A stretch of 51,087 bases of DNA, taken from positions 1 to 51,087 of the forward strand of contig JALQPE010000214.1 in NCBI GenBank assembly GCA_030407315.1, given 5' to 3'. The position numbers were made by a program, and so were the translations under genes. This document shows, one piece after another, positions 9,870 through 20,068 of the stretch. A model generated the notes under the pieces. That model did not search any database. It had not been told where the DNA came from and worked only from the letters and a program-made list of their open reading frames with translations. This DNA comes from Asparagopsis taxiformis (lineage: Eukaryota; Rhodophyta; Florideophyceae; Bonnemaisoniales; Bonnemaisoniaceae). The first letter of the stretch is position 1, and every line of letters begins with the position of its first letter.

Positions 9870-12368
9870 GTCGTTCCTAGGTTAGTTCGTAGGCCACGTC
9901 GGCTCTAGCATCGTGTTGCTTCGTAAACTTCGTCTTGTTTCTTTGCGTAATCGCATGGCTCCGTTGAGCTTCGTAATTTGCGTTTGGCAGGTCGTCTGCA
10001 GAAGAGGAGGGGTTTAGCGTTAAGCCCCTCCCCACAATTTTTTGTTGTGGCGTCTACCCCGTCGGGTGTCGTATGGCTTACGTAGCCCGTGCTTCGAGTT
10101 CGCGGCGGCGCGTGCCCGTTGGCAGGTTCGTATCACACGCAATTATTCGGCAAAGCGGCGGCGCGTAGCGGCGGCTTTTCACTGCGAGTGGTACGTTAAC
10201 CTCGATCATAGAGCCCGTTGGCGTGCGTATCATTTAGTAACTAACTCGAAAATCGTTTCCGCCGTCGTTTCTCGTTCGGATAACCCCGTCGGGTGTCGAA
10301 TTTCGTTGAGCATTCGAGCTCCTTAGCGCGTAGCACATCGGTGCCAATTTTAATTTGCTCCGATGAGCTTGGCGGAAAATTCGTCGAACGTCAGACCGAC
10401 GCGCACGTGAGTCGGTTTGACGTTCTACGCCGTGGCGTGTACGCGGCGGCGCGTCGCAGTACGTTGCGGTTTCGTTGACGACGTGGTGGCCGGCGGGCTT
10501 GGCTTTTCGTATAGCCGTTGACGTCATTAGCGCCGTCGCGCTTCGCGTTGCCGCGGCTTCACGTTGGCCAGTGGCGTTATCATTTTGTAACTATCTCGGA
10601 ATTCGTTTCCGCCGTCGTCCCTCGTGCGGATAACCCCGTCGGGTGTCGAATTCCGTTGAGCATTCGAGCTCTCTGGCACGTAGCACGTCGGAGCCAATTT
10701 AATTCGCTCCGGTGAGCCGGACGGAAAATTCGCTAAGCGTCAGGCCGACTCGCGCGTGAGTTGGCTTGACGTTTCACGCCGTTGCGTGTACGCGGCAGTG
10801 CGTCGTGGTGCGTCGCGGTTCCGTAGACAACGTTTTTGCCGGCGGGCTTGGCTTTTCGTATAGCCGTTAACACCGTTAGCGCCGTCGCGCTTCACGTTCC
10901 CGCGGCTTCACGTTAGCCGGTGGCGCAATCGTTGCGCTAGTCCACTTCGCGTGGTAGCGTCGTTCGCCGCGGCGTCCGAGGAGCGTTTCGTTAGCTCATT
11001 CGTTATGTGGTGTGACGTGCACCTGGGCATACGTAATGCTCGCCCTCTACGCCGTTGCGTAATTTCGTTTATTCGACTTGCGAACCCGACGGGGACGCGA
11101 TTGACGAAGTCGTTTCGCATGCCCGCGGGCGTTTGAGGCTTTTACGTGAGCCAGTTTTTCGTCGGCTCGTTGCCTTCAGCTGTGCCGTTTACGTTGGCTA
11201 CCAGCTTGTACGCCGTCGCGTATTCGTATTTTCGTTTCGCGGGGTCGACCCGTTGAGGTACGTCGTTATCGTTACGACGTCCGCGTACGCGCTCGTATCC
11301 TGGCCAACGTGGCTGGTGGCGCGTGCGCCTTCGAATGCGTACGAGATTGCAGCTTCGTTAGCTTTTACGGTTCTGACGCGGACGTGTGCGTCTTCGTCTA
11401 CGTGACCGTACGTGGTCACCCCGCCTTTCGGGTTTGTTCGTGCGTTCGACTAGCCGGCGGGCCTTTCGCTTTCGCGCGTCGTTCGTTATGCCCGCGTGGC
11501 AGGACACCGTTGTGTCGTTCCGTGGTTGCCGTACGTGGCTGCCGTGTTCGGCGTCGTGCCTCACGATGGCGATTCGGTTCGCCGTCCGTCGTCGCGGCCT
11601 CGTTGGCTCGTCGTTCGCACGCTTTACTCGCGCGCTTCGTGCGCTGAGACCCGTTGGTCTAATTCGTCGGCTAACGTATAGCTTCGTTCCGCTTCGTGCG
11701 GGAAGTTTCGTAATGAGGCCGTTGCCATCTTCGTTGGGGACGCGTCCGTCCTACGTCGTTTCTCCGCCTTCCGGCGTCACGTTGCCGTTAGCTCGCGAGC
11801 TGTTTGGCGTTGACCTCGTTGGTCGATGCGACTCGTTGTCAGCGGCTGTCCACGGGGACGTACGATGGCTCACGTGACATGCCAAAATTACGAAATTTTC
11901 GGGGCACGCGTGTCCCGAGATTTGGCCGGATTAGCGCACTGTAATCGGCCCGATTTTTCGTACCGTGCGTCCATGGCCCGCTGGCCCACGTATAATTTTT
12001 CGCGCGAAAAATCTGACGTGTTGTCCGTCCGTGGCCCGTGGTGTCGTCACCTTTGCCCGTGGGACGGTCAACACTGTCGAGCCAGTCGTGGCTCTTCACA
12101 TCGTGTGAATCGTCCGCGCGTGGACTCGTCGTCCAATCTTTCGTTGGCGCTCGTGCCTCCACCAACGTATGGTGTCGAAAACGAAAAGAGCGACGGCTCT
12201 AGCACGCATCGCGCCCCCCCAACGCAAGGGTGGACGTCCCGGCCACTCGTTGTGCCTTCGCTTCTCGTTCGTGCGGCTCGTCGCCTTCGTTTGTTGCATC
12301 GTGCAACGTCGCGCACGCGTGCGCTTAACCCGACGCTCGTGTGCGTTTTCGGGGGCCGTCGTGGCCTT
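9870..12368. other. Long non-coding stretch inside the chromovirus
   Basis: About 2.5 kb between the stop of the opposite-strand ORF and the stop of pol, with the same CGT-rich composition as the rest of the element and no convincing protein frame. The short frames here have Arg-rich shadow composition. It holds the 350-bp tandem duplication described separately and a GC-rich inverted repeat near 11895-11930 around ACGCGTGT. Confidence 0.6.
10205..10905. repeat. Tandem duplication, period 349-350 bp
   Basis: Two diverged direct copies. For example GGATAACCCCGTCGGGTGTC starts at 10278 and again at 10628, and GGCTTTTCGTATAGCCGTT at 10501 and 10850. Substitutions are scattered, so the duplication is older than the insertion of this element copy. 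Confidence 0.85.
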
Positions 12369-15300
12369 TCACGTTGTTGCTCGTCGCACGCGTGCGAAGT
12401 ATCGAGAGACGCTCTCTTCAGATACGTTCCGGCGGGGCTCCCACGTAGGGTTACGATACCCGACCCACTTCACGAGGAAGTCTAGGGTGCCGTCATCGTT
12501 TACGCGATGGTTGAGTAGGTCGTCTACTACATACGCCGGACCGTCGCGGTTCTTGTCGAGGTCTGCCTCGGTGGCATCGTATGGCTCCGGCGGGGGCGCG
12601 TTCGCCGGCGTTGGCGCGTACGCAACGCGGTCCGAGTTGACACGTTCAACTACGTCTCCTCGTTGGATGACGAACGTTCGTACGTCGTTACGTAGTACGC
12701 GGAACGGTCCCAACGCGTGGTTGCCGAGCTTCGTGCCCTTCGTGGTCCCGTCCGTCGGGTCGATGAATACGTATTCTCCCGCGCGGATGTTTCGATTCGA
12801 GACACGGACTCGTTTGTCGAAATTTCGTTTATAACGTGCCTGCGCGGCCTTCAGCGTTCGATACGCGTTGTCCATCGTTGTGGCGAGCTCACGAACGTAA
12901 GTGGCTCGCCCTCCCCCGTCGGGTAGTTCGCGGTTCGTTACCGACGTGTGTAGCGCCAACGGTGGCGGTGGATTCGTGAGAATCAAATCGAAGGGCGTCG
13001 TGCCCGTGCTCGAATGCACATGCGTGTTGTACGCAAACGTTAACGCCGATGCGTATCGATCCCAGTCGTTCTGGTTTTCGTTCACGTAATTGCGCAGCAT
13101 CGCCAGGATCGTCCTGTTGTAGCGCTCCACCTGCCCGTTCGTTTGGGGGTGGTACGTCGACGTAAAGACGTTCGTTACGCCAATCTCGTTGCAGACGCGC
13201 TGGAAGAACTTAGCAGCGAACTGCTTTCCGTTATCGCTTATGAGCGTCCGTGGGGGTCCATACGAGAAGACCCACGCGTTGACGAACGCGCTCGCCACGT
13301 TGGCGGAATCGATATTTCGTAGAGGTACGACTCTAGTCAGCTTCGTGAAGCGGTCCGTTATCACGAGGATAAATCGGTTACCACGCGTGGTCTTCGTAAG
13401 CGGACCTAGTATGTCGATACATAGGTCTCGCAGCGGCTCCGTAGCCGGAAATAAACGTAACGGGTTCGTCCGTTTGCGAAGCTTCACGCGGTTCTTCGCA
13501 CATCCAACGCAGTTTCGTACCGTTGCGTGGATGTCGGCGGCCATCGCGGGCCAGTAGTACGTCCTCCGTAGGGTATAGTACATACGCGTTTGCCCGGGAT
13601 GTCCAGCGAGGACGTGGTGGTGCGTTAACTCCAGCAGCCGCGGCCGTAACGAAGCCGGCACAACGATTTGTGTACGTTCCTCATCGTGAGGGTTCCGGCG
13701 TCGGAGTAGGCCATCGTGGCCTTCGAAGAATGCAGCGTCCTGCGTCTCGGACTGTCGTGTCAGTATCGTTTGACAGAACGCGTCCTCGCGTTGAGCTTCG
13801 ATAAGCTCGTCCCTCGTAATGGGAAGCTGAACGTCAGCTGGTGGCACGCGTGCCGAATCGTCTTCAGCAGCGCGCTGTTCGTCGAGGAAATCCGGTTCCT
13901 CGTCAAGAACGTCATCGAGCGACGCGTCGCGGTTGAACTCGAGGCCATCGTGGCCAGCCGTCGTGGCTGATGTTCGTTCATCACGAGTCTCGTTCGACGG
14001 GTCGTCGTGACCCCTGGCATTCGTTGCCTTTTTACGTACGGACGTCGTTCGTCCTTGCCCATTTCGTGTGGGTTGTCGCCGACTGCGAGTCGTCACGAGG
14101 ACCGCGTCCCCGTACGATGGTACGTCATCGTCGACGGGTCGACCGTCGTCATACGTAGATATCACACGTGATAAAGCGTCAGGTACCTGGTGCACGCGCC
14201 CAGGCCTGTACGTAACTTCGAAATCGAATTCGGCAACGCGTAGCCTCCATCGTAGTAGTCGTCCGGACGCGTCCGTTAACGTCATCAGCCAACGTAAGGC
14301 TTCGTGGTCCGTACGTACGGTAAATCGTTGACCCTCTACGTAGGGTCGGAGCGACGTTATCGCCCAAACGACGGAGTAGCACTCGCGCTCCGTTGCCGAG
14401 TAACCGCGTTCGGTTTCGTTAAGGGTCTTCGACCAGTACCCAATCGGCACCCATTCGTTGGGTTTATCTTCGTTCTGCTGCTGGAGCAACGTAGCTCCCA
14501 GCTGATACGCCGACGCGTCGGTATCGATCATGAACGGACGTCCCGCCTTCGGAAGGTGCAATACTGGTGGCGACACCAGTATTGTCTTCAACGTTTCGAA
14601 CGCATTCGTTTGCGCGTCCGTTGGATTCGTCCAATCGGGGGAAGCGTCCTTCTTCAACATCGTGTTGAGTGGCCGAGCGATCTCGGCATACGCCTTTACG
14701 AAACGGCGGTAAACGTTGGCCGCGCCCAAAAACGATCGACATTGCGTCTTGTCGCGTGGGAACGTAGCCGTACGAAAGGCTTCCTTGTTCCGAGCTGCGA
14801 CGTGCAGCTTCCCTGGGGTAATCACGTGCCCCAGGTAGTCAACTCGTGGTTGAAAGAACGAGCACTTCGTGAGCTTTAACGTTACTCCCGCTGCGCGTAG
14901 CAGGGAAAGCACCTGGTCAACGTGACCCAGGTGAGACTCGAGGTCTTTCGAAAAGACGATTACGTCGTCTAAGTAGACCAGGCACGATTGCCAACGTACT
15001 CCGGAGAGGATGATGTCCAACGTCCGCTGAAACGTAGCGGGGGCATTTCGTAGCCCGAATGGCATTCGCACGTAGCGATACGTTCCCATGAAAGACGTAA
15101 ACGTTGTCTTATCACGGTCCTCGGCGGAGACGGGCACTTGCCAGTAACCGGCGTTACAATCGAGTGTCGTGAAGATGGCGGCGTCGCCCAACGAATCGAG
15201 GCAGTCTTCCATACGAGGAAGCGGGTACGAATCAGCGATCGTTTTCGCGTTCAAACGTCTGTAGTCGACACAGAAACGTAAGGATCCGTCCTTCTTCGGC

Positions 15301-16058
15301 ACCAACACGATTGGTGACGCCCATTCGCTGGACGCGGGTTCGATAACCCCTTCGTTGAGCATCTTCGTGATCTGCTCCTCGGCTATCGTACGTAGAGCCG
15401 GACCCTGACGATAGGGCATTGAACGTATGGGCCGCGTGCCCGGTTCGAGTTCGATTCGATGCTCCGTAGCATTGATTTCGCCGAGGCGTCCGCTCGTCCA
15501 CATTGACGAATGTGTAGCTAGCATCTCGTTGATGCGCTTTCGTAAATCCTCGTCGTCGAGGTGCGACAAATCGATTGTCGACTGCCAATCCGTGGCGGGG
15601 TCGTTCCCCTTTTCGTTGACCAACGGGTCTGGCGTTTCGTCGCCCAACCCGTTCGTAGTTGTCCGCGTCGTCGCGTCGACTAGCGGTAGGTTCAAAACCT
15701 TCGCGAGGGCTTCGCCGCCCTCACGCTTGAGTGGGACGATTCCCAACGGGGAGCGTACCGCGTACGCAATCGTCGCGCCTTTCGGCAATTCGCGGTCCTT
15801 CTTCGTGAAGTTCGACACGATAATAGAGAACGTCTCTCTCGGTCCTACGTCGACCACTCCGTTGGCTATGCGCAGCCCATGCCGGAATTGCACCGACGCT
15901 TTCGGTTCGAGGAACACGAGTCCGGTCGCATCCGTCGTCACGTTGACGGTCCGTTGCGACATCGCCGGTACACGCGTGTACTTCGTCAGGCGAACCGAGA
16001 ACGTTCGGCTCGGCCTATTCGAGGCCGCGTTACGCTCGCGGCGTTTCGGGTGTTCCAC
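12369..16058 (-). CDS. pol: Pol polyprotein: reverse transcriptase, RNase H, integrase, chromodomain
   Basis: Motifs in order: the RT entry motif with PSxWASPIVLVPKKDG-like sequence and the catalytic YLDD box (Tyr about residue 362); RNase H with the FMIDTDAS strand; integrase with an HH-CC zinc-binding domain (HHHVLAGHPG...CVGCAKN), catalytic Asp residues in LCIDILGPL and LISDNGKQF and the Glu in NGQVERYNR; then a C-terminal chromodomain (LVKWVGYRNPTWEP). The chromodomain places it among chromoviruses, whose integrases are thought to be steered to modified histones. The frame is open upstream of 16058 to at least 16200, and the nominal start is a GTG. Pol is probably reached from the protease frame by a -1 shift near the CCCCC run at 16130-16134, which may be real or a missing base. 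All visible catalytic residues are intact. Confidence 0.95.
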   Translation of the reverse strand: MEHPKRRERNAASNRPSRTFSVRLTKYTRVPAMSQRTVNVTTDATGLVFLEPKASVQFRHGLRIANGVVDVGPRETFSIIVSNFTKKDRELPKGATIAYAVRSPLGIVPLKREGGEALAKVLNLPLVDATTRTTTNGLGDETPDPLVNEKGNDPATDWQSTIDLSHLDDEDLRKRINEMLATHSSMWTSGRLGEINATEHRIELEPGTRPIRSMPYRQGPALRTIAEEQITKMLNEGVIEPASSEWASPIVLVPKKDGSLRFCVDYRRLNAKTIADSYPLPRMEDCLDSLGDAAIFTTLDCNAGYWQVPVSAEDRDKTTFTSFMGTYRYVRMPFGLRNAPATFQRTLDIILSGVRWQSCLVYLDDVIVFSKDLESHLGHVDQVLSLLRAAGVTLKLTKCSFFQPRVDYLGHVITPGKLHVAARNKEAFRTATFPRDKTQCRSFLGAANVYRRFVKAYAEIARPLNTMLKKDASPDWTNPTDAQTNAFETLKTILVSPPVLHLPKAGRPFMIDTDASAYQLGATLLQQQNEDKPNEWVPIGYWSKTLNETERGYSATERECYSVVWAITSLRPYVEGQRFTVRTDHEALRWLMTLTDASGRLLRWRLRVAEFDFEVTYRPGRVHQVPDALSRVISTYDDGRPVDDDVPSYGDAVLVTTRSRRQPTRNGQGRTTSVRKKATNARGHDDPSNETRDERTSATTAGHDGLEFNRDASLDDVLDEEPDFLDEQRAAEDDSARVPPADVQLPITRDELIEAQREDAFCQTILTRQSETQDAAFFEGHDGLLRRRNPHDEERTQIVVPASLRPRLLELTHHHVLAGHPGQTRMYYTLRRTYYWPAMAADIHATVRNCVGCAKNRVKLRKRTNPLRLFPATEPLRDLCIDILGPLTKTTRGNRFILVITDRFTKLTRVVPLRNIDSANVASAFVNAWVFSYGPPRTLISDNGKQFAAKFFQRVCNEIGVTNVFTSTYHPQTNGQVERYNRTILAMLRNYVNENQNDWDRYASALTFAYNTHVHSSTGTTPFDLILTNPPPPLALHTSVTNRELPDGGGRATYVRELATTMDNAYRTLKAAQARYKRNFDKRVRVSNRNIRAGEYVFIDPTDGTTKGTKLGNHALGPFRVLRNDVRTFVIQRGDVVERVNSDRVAYAPTPANAPPPEPYDATEADLDKNRDGPAYVVDDLLNHRVNDDGTLDFLVKWVGYRNPTWEPRRNVSEESVSRYFARVRRATT

Positions 16059-16957
16059 GTTTGGATTCGTCTCTTCCCCCTCCTCGTACGGAGTCGTCGT
16101 ATCGCCCTCCGCGATAATGGGTATCGTATCCCCCGATGGAGGTCGATTGTCTGCGCTCGACAGCGTATAGCATCGACATGCTTCGACATGAACGACGTAC
16201 CCATTATAACGGGAACAGCCAGCGTGTTGGCTACGAAGAATTTTACGCGGAACAGCGAGTTCCCCAACCTGACACGAAGCAGGATGGCGCCTTCGATAGG
16301 CAAACGTCGCCCGTTGGCGTCTCCGAGCTTCGGTAGCTCTTCGTCACGTAGACAGCGGTCGACCCAGTCGTAGGGTAGTAAACTTGTTCGTATCAAGTTG
16401 TAGCCGCTGCACGTATCCATCGCGATGGTAATCGCCCTCATCACGTTGAGGTCTAGTCCGATCGTTCCGGACACGATATAATGCTTCGACGCAAGTAGGC
16501 ACGTATGCCCGTCGAGGACCAACGGTTCGGTCCTGACCGGCGCGCGGTCTACGTCTTCGCTAGCGGTTCGTCGCTTCGTCGTGTGAGCCCGTATGGCTTC
16601 TTTTGCGTCGACACGCTTCGTATAAGCCGCGTGTTTGGCTTTCTCGCGCTCGGAAGCGTCGTGCTTCCGGGTAGCGCGTCTCGCTCGTCTGCGAGGCTTC
16701 CTCTTCGTGTGAGGTTCGTTCGTCCCGTCGGACTTCGTTTCTTCCCCCACGTCGGGTGTCGTGTGACTCGAGTTGGCCTTCGCGGCCGTGAGCTTTACGT
16801 AACTCTCGTTCATCGGTGAGCCTGCGGAGGACCAATCATCGACGTCGGTCGTCCCCCTTTTACGTAAGGGTTCAGGCGATGTGGGTGGCTCGTGACCTAC
16901 ATCGCCTGGTCGTTTCCCGGCGCGGGGCCGTTCGACACGTCGTCGTCGTGAGCCCAC
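15986..16957 (-). CDS. Retropepsin-like protease region of the chromovirus
   Basis: A 323-codon frame overlapping the end of gag by 61 bp and extending past the start of pol. A basic linker (KPRRRARRATRK) precedes a protease fold. The active-site loop reads MDTCSG (Asp about residue 181) where retropepsins usually have D-T/S-G-A/S, and it is followed by VIMGTSF, which matches the usual ILG-T-D/S-F turn. The last 50 residues are Arg-rich and look out of frame; over the same bases the pol frame reads as ordinary protein. So the protease should be read from about 16912 down to about 16135. It is expressed as part of Gag-Pro-Pol, not on its own. Confidence 0.8.
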   Translation of the reverse strand: MGSRRRRVERPRAGKRPGDVGHEPPTSPEPLRKRGTTDVDDWSSAGSPMNESYVKLTAAKANSSHTTPDVGEETKSDGTNEPHTKRKPRRRARRATRKHDASEREKAKHAAYTKRVDAKEAIRAHTTKRRTASEDVDRAPVRTEPLVLDGHTCLLASKHYIVSGTIGLDLNVMRAITIAMDTCSGYNLIRTSLLPYDWVDRCLRDEELPKLGDANGRRLPIEGAILLRVRLGNSLFRVKFFVANTLAVPVIMGTSFMSKHVDAIRCRAQTIDLHRGIRYPLSRRAIRRLRTRRGKRRIQTWNTRNAASVTRPRIGRAERSRFA

Positions 16958-19299
16958 GAAGCTCGTTCGTCATCGTGACTCGTTTCCACCTCGAGTGGTG
17001 TTTCGTCAGCGGAGGTCGTCACGTAGACTCCGCTGCGGCCATTACGCTGGCCATTTCGTTCGTTCGCCCACGGGCGGGGGTCACGTCGGTCATTACGAAA
17101 GTCGCCGCGGCGCCTGTCGAAGGGCCTTCCCCCGTCACGATTGGGGTTTCGGAGTATCGTAGGCGGCGTGCCGTACCTCCGCGGGGTCACGTTCCCTCGC
17201 TCATCAGGTCGTTCCTGGTGACGCTTGGCCATTCGTTGGCGGAAGTACTCAGCCTGACGTGGGTTGCTCTTCACGTGGAAGAGGTAGTACTTGTACGCGA
17301 AAAAGATCCGTTGATCTGGCGTCAGACGCGGACACGTAAACGTCGAGTGGCCATCTTCGCGGCATGACCAACACGACAGCGTCCAGTAATCATTCGGGAT
17401 TACGGAGTGCGCCAATTGCGTCTGCTCGCTCGTGAGCTTCGGCACGTCCTCGCATGGACGGTTCAATCGAGCTTCGAGCTCGTCCGGCTTTTCGTTTGCC
17501 GTTTTCGTATCGTTGGGCGGCGGCCCGTTCGTGAAGAGGATCGCCTCCAAATTCTCGGCAACGTGAACCGCAGCGAGCGACACGTCGTCGTCGTCCCTCG
17601 CGGGGATGTTCGGGTTACCATCGTGGTAACTGGGCTCGCTAGCCCGTTCATTACGTAAGTACGCGGACTCATCGTAGTCCGCGAACTTCCTCGACTCGTG
17701 GTCGGAAATAGCCAACGTAGGCTTCACCGGAAACCGCACTTTCGGTTTCGCGGCTGACGCGACAGCTGCCGTACGTGCACGGAAGGTCGTTCCTTCGGCC
17801 GTCGCCAATCGTCTCACAACGGTGAGGTCGTTCCTCTCTCGTTCGGGGAGTGACCGGAGTCGTTCCGTCACGGCTGCCCGCGTCGAGGGCAGCAAACCAC
17901 GCACGTAGTGGTGAACGAGGAGTCGATCCGTAAACACGTAGTTACACGCCCGCGTGGCGGTGTCGAGTCTATCAGCGTACTGATTCTCGTCCTCGTTAGG
18001 ACTCTGCGTGATCATCGTGACCTTTTCGTAGGCCTCCTGCAGCACGTCGTCTTGCAGGTATCGTTTGATCAACGCGTTGATTACGTGAGGCCACGAGAAC
18101 CTCTTCGTCGGATCAGTCGTGATCACACCAGTCGTACACTGGGAATCGTAGAACCGTCGGGCGTCCCCGTCGAGGAAGAAGTGCAGCGCACGTACTGCCA
18201 CTCCCTCGCACACTCCGAGTGTGCTGAACCCATCACGTATTTGGGCGAGGAATCCGAGTAACGTAATCGGATTCCGGCCGGAGAACGGCTTTAACGTAGG
18301 GAAAAGTCCCTCCAGCTCACGTTTGAGCTTATGTACGCTTTGACTCTCGTTCACGTAGAGATGTTCACGTACATCGTTAAGTCGGTACATGCGGTACGAC
18401 ACCACGTTCGCAAATGCGTCGAGCATTGTCGTGTGCTCTGCCAACGCGTGGCAAACGGGTCCGAGGGCGTTCCCTGGTAAGCGTACCGCGTCGGCACGTT
18501 CGTTTTCGTGGACTCGCGTGTCCGTCGTGCCGAACGTACCCAGCCACGGAATGTACGTCTCACGTGGCGGGGGAGCTCTCGTATCGAATTGCGCAGCACG
18601 TGCTGCGTCCGCCGACCGCGCGTGGTCTGGCGTATCGTTAAAACGTAATTGCCTTCGTGGCGTCTCGTCGGGGTGGGCGATGGCTCGTTGCACTGTCGCC
18701 CCCCTTCCGTACGTTGTCGGGGTCGTCGGACCGGGTGTTGGTGGGTATCCTCCCGGAACGGCCGGGGAGGATTGCGAGTTATAGGCGCGCGAGCCTTCGT
18801 AATTCGGATCGCTTCCGCTCGGCGGAGCGGAACGTCCGGCGACGATTTCGTTGAATACTACGACAAACGAGTCGAGTCTTCCCTCCACGGCGGAGAGGCG
18901 GTTTCGTAAATCTTCGTTTTCCCGTTCGAGGGTCGCTGAGCGTTCACGTAACGCACGAGCTTCGCGCTCCGAGACTCCGAGTCTCTGCCTTACGGCTTCG
19001 TCGACGGCCGCGTCGCTCGCCCTTTCGATGTGACCTCGAAGGTCTTCGTACACTACACGTAGTGCCGTGGGAGTCACGTTCCCTTCGTTGAGCTGACCGC
19101 GCGTTGCGGGGTCCATACTCACGGACTCAAACGGGCTTACCGTACGTGGTAGCTGGCCGATCGCCTCGATATCCGGCGGGATAGATCGATCAGTCGCGAA
19201 GATCGCTTCTGCTGACAAGGCCACGTCGGCTTCGGCGTCCGCTGACGTTGGCAACGGTTGCCTGGGCGACGCGCTGGAATTCGACACAGCGTAATTCAT
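16897..19299 (-). CDS. gag: Gag polyprotein with zinc knuckle
   Basis: The frame is open from 19353, but the first ATG is at 19299 (MNYAVSNSSASP), giving about 800 residues. A coiled coil lies near residues 125-175 (RALRERSATLERENEDLRNR). The capsid-like Gag region contains RRFYDSQ and the WPHVINALIKRYLQ / YADRLDTAT block typical of Ty3/Gypsy Gag. A CCHC zinc knuckle (CWSCREDGHSTFTC) lies near residue 638. The C-terminal end is basic and Arg/Asp-rich (RRGDFRNDRRDPRP). It forms the virus-like particle and binds the element RNA. It starts about 85 bp after the primer-binding site and ends in the -1 shift site for the protease. No interruption was seen. Confidence 0.93.
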   Translation of the reverse strand: MNYAVSNSSASPRQPLPTSADAEADVALSAEAIFATDRSIPPDIEAIGQLPRTVSPFESVSMDPATRGQLNEGNVTPTALRVVYEDLRGHIERASDAAVDEAVRQRLGVSEREARALRERSATLERENEDLRNRLSAVEGRLDSFVVVFNEIVAGRSAPPSGSDPNYEGSRAYNSQSSPAVPGGYPPTPGPTTPTTYGRGATVQRAIAHPDETPRRQLRFNDTPDHARSADAARAAQFDTRAPPPRETYIPWLGTFGTTDTRVHENERADAVRLPGNALGPVCHALAEHTTMLDAFANVVSYRMYRLNDVREHLYVNESQSVHKLKRELEGLFPTLKPFSGRNPITLLGFLAQIRDGFSTLGVCEGVAVRALHFFLDGDARRFYDSQCTTGVITTDPTKRFSWPHVINALIKRYLQDDVLQEAYEKVTMITQSPNEDENQYADRLDTATRACNYVFTDRLLVHHYVRGLLPSTRAAVTERLRSLPERERNDLTVVRRLATAEGTTFRARTAAVASAAKPKVRFPVKPTLAISDHESRKFADYDESAYLRNERASEPSYHDGNPNIPARDDDDVSLAAVHVAENLEAILFTNGPPPNDTKTANEKPDELEARLNRPCEDVPKLTSEQTQLAHSVIPNDYWTLSCWSCREDGHSTFTCPRLTPDQRIFFAYKYYLFHVKSNPRQAEYFRQRMAKRHQERPDERGNVTPRRYGTPPTILRNPNRDGGRPFDRRRGDFRNDRRDPRPWANERNGQRNGRSGVYVTTSADETPLEVETSHDDERASWAHDDDVSNGPAPGNDQAM
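16912..16918 (-). promoter_or_regulatory. Putative -1 ribosomal frameshift heptamer GGGAAAC at the gag/protease junction
   Basis: On the minus strand the gag codons read ccG GGA AAC, exactly the X XXY YYZ form, five codons before the gag stop. A -1 slip lands in the protease frame. GGGAAAC is an established slippery sequence in retroviruses. The protease frame upstream of this point is Arg-rich and unlike protein, which fits a switch here. No downstream pseudoknot was worked out. Confidence 0.65.
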
Positions 19300-19383
19300 A
19301 GACCGTCGTCTGTAGCGTAGCACGTAGCTTTTCGTTAACGTAAAAGAGCTCAACCTCGTTGGTTGTCGTTATGCTCGTAGCAA

Positions 19384-19402
19384 CTTCTAGGTCGGAAGAC
19401 CA
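19384..19402 (-). other. Primer-binding site candidate
   Basis: On the minus strand, one base after the 5' LTR, the sequence reads TGGTCTTCCGACCTAGAAG. A leading TGG one base from the LTR is what is expected for pairing with the CCA end of a tRNA. I could not name the tRNA. Confidence 0.6.
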
Positions 19403-19403
19403 G

Positions 19404-20068
19404 TGTGGAACCACGTTAGTTCTAGAAGTAGCTGGTACGAGCCAGTGGACATGCTGTCCTTACGAAACGAAACGAAACGAGCAGTCCACCCGCTGGTGTT
19501 TTGACTGTATGTTAGGTAGGACGGTAGAGATAGGTTAGCGAGTAGACACGAGCGTCACGACGCAACAATCCACGCGAGGATTACGTTAGCAAACGAGGTG
19601 GTACGTCACCGGAGGCGCTCTCAACCAAGCCCGGAGGCACTACACGCAATCAGCCTTACGTGCGGCGATGGGTAGGGAGTACGCAGCTCGACGGAGACGA
19701 AGCCTCGCTAGGCAAAACGTAAACGTAAACGTAGAAGTCAGTCGTAGACTAGAGCCGTTGCTCGATCGTTGTCTTGTCCCCTTTCCCTCCCGGCACGATG
19801 CCAATACCTATATGGCCACGATGGCATCGCTTTACAGTGTAAACACTGCTCGTAACGTCCCCGAATGGGAAAGGACCTTGTGGGTCACACGTAGGGACCC
19901 GTTGGTCCGTTGGCCGTTGCCAATACGTTCGTTGCACACGTGTGCCGGTTGCGCGCGCGCATGCGCCAGCAATGTTCGTGCATTGCTGTCGCCGGTCGTA
20001 TCCGCCGAAATTCGAATTCCGCGGAAAACGTAAATATTTGCAATTTCGGAATTGCCACGTATACTACA
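19404..20068 (-). repeat. 5' LTR of the chromovirus
   Basis: Same 665-bp length and ends as 6382-7046, followed by the ATTTG target duplication at 20069-20073. As the element reads on the minus strand, transcription should start in this LTR. Confidence 0.95.

Larger units (their letters stand above)
6382..20068 (-). mobile_element. Complete Ty3/Gypsy chromovirus (LTR retrotransposon), minus-strand orientation
   Basis: The element is 13,687 bp, bounded by two 665-bp LTRs that start TGTGG and end CTACA on the plus strand. It is flanked by a perfect 5-bp target-site duplication, ATTTG, at 6377-6381 and 20069-20073. Reading on the minus strand the order is 5' LTR, primer-binding site, gag, protease, RT-RNase H-integrase-chromodomain, a long non-coding stretch with an opposite-strand ORF, polypurine tract and 3' LTR. 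I find three LTR differences (near 6427/19451 and at two adjacent bases near 6591/19614), so insertion was recent on an evolutionary scale. Its base composition and codon choice are rich in CGT/ACG and GC-richer than the flanks. It sits inside the GACAGT repeat tract. Confidence 0.95.

Noticed and set aside
12487..19033. Many plus-strand frames of 60-250 codons opposite gag and pol
   Set aside because: They are shadows of the minus-strand genes, Arg/Ser/Val-rich with no motifs. Only 7642-9869, where no minus-strand gene lies, was kept.
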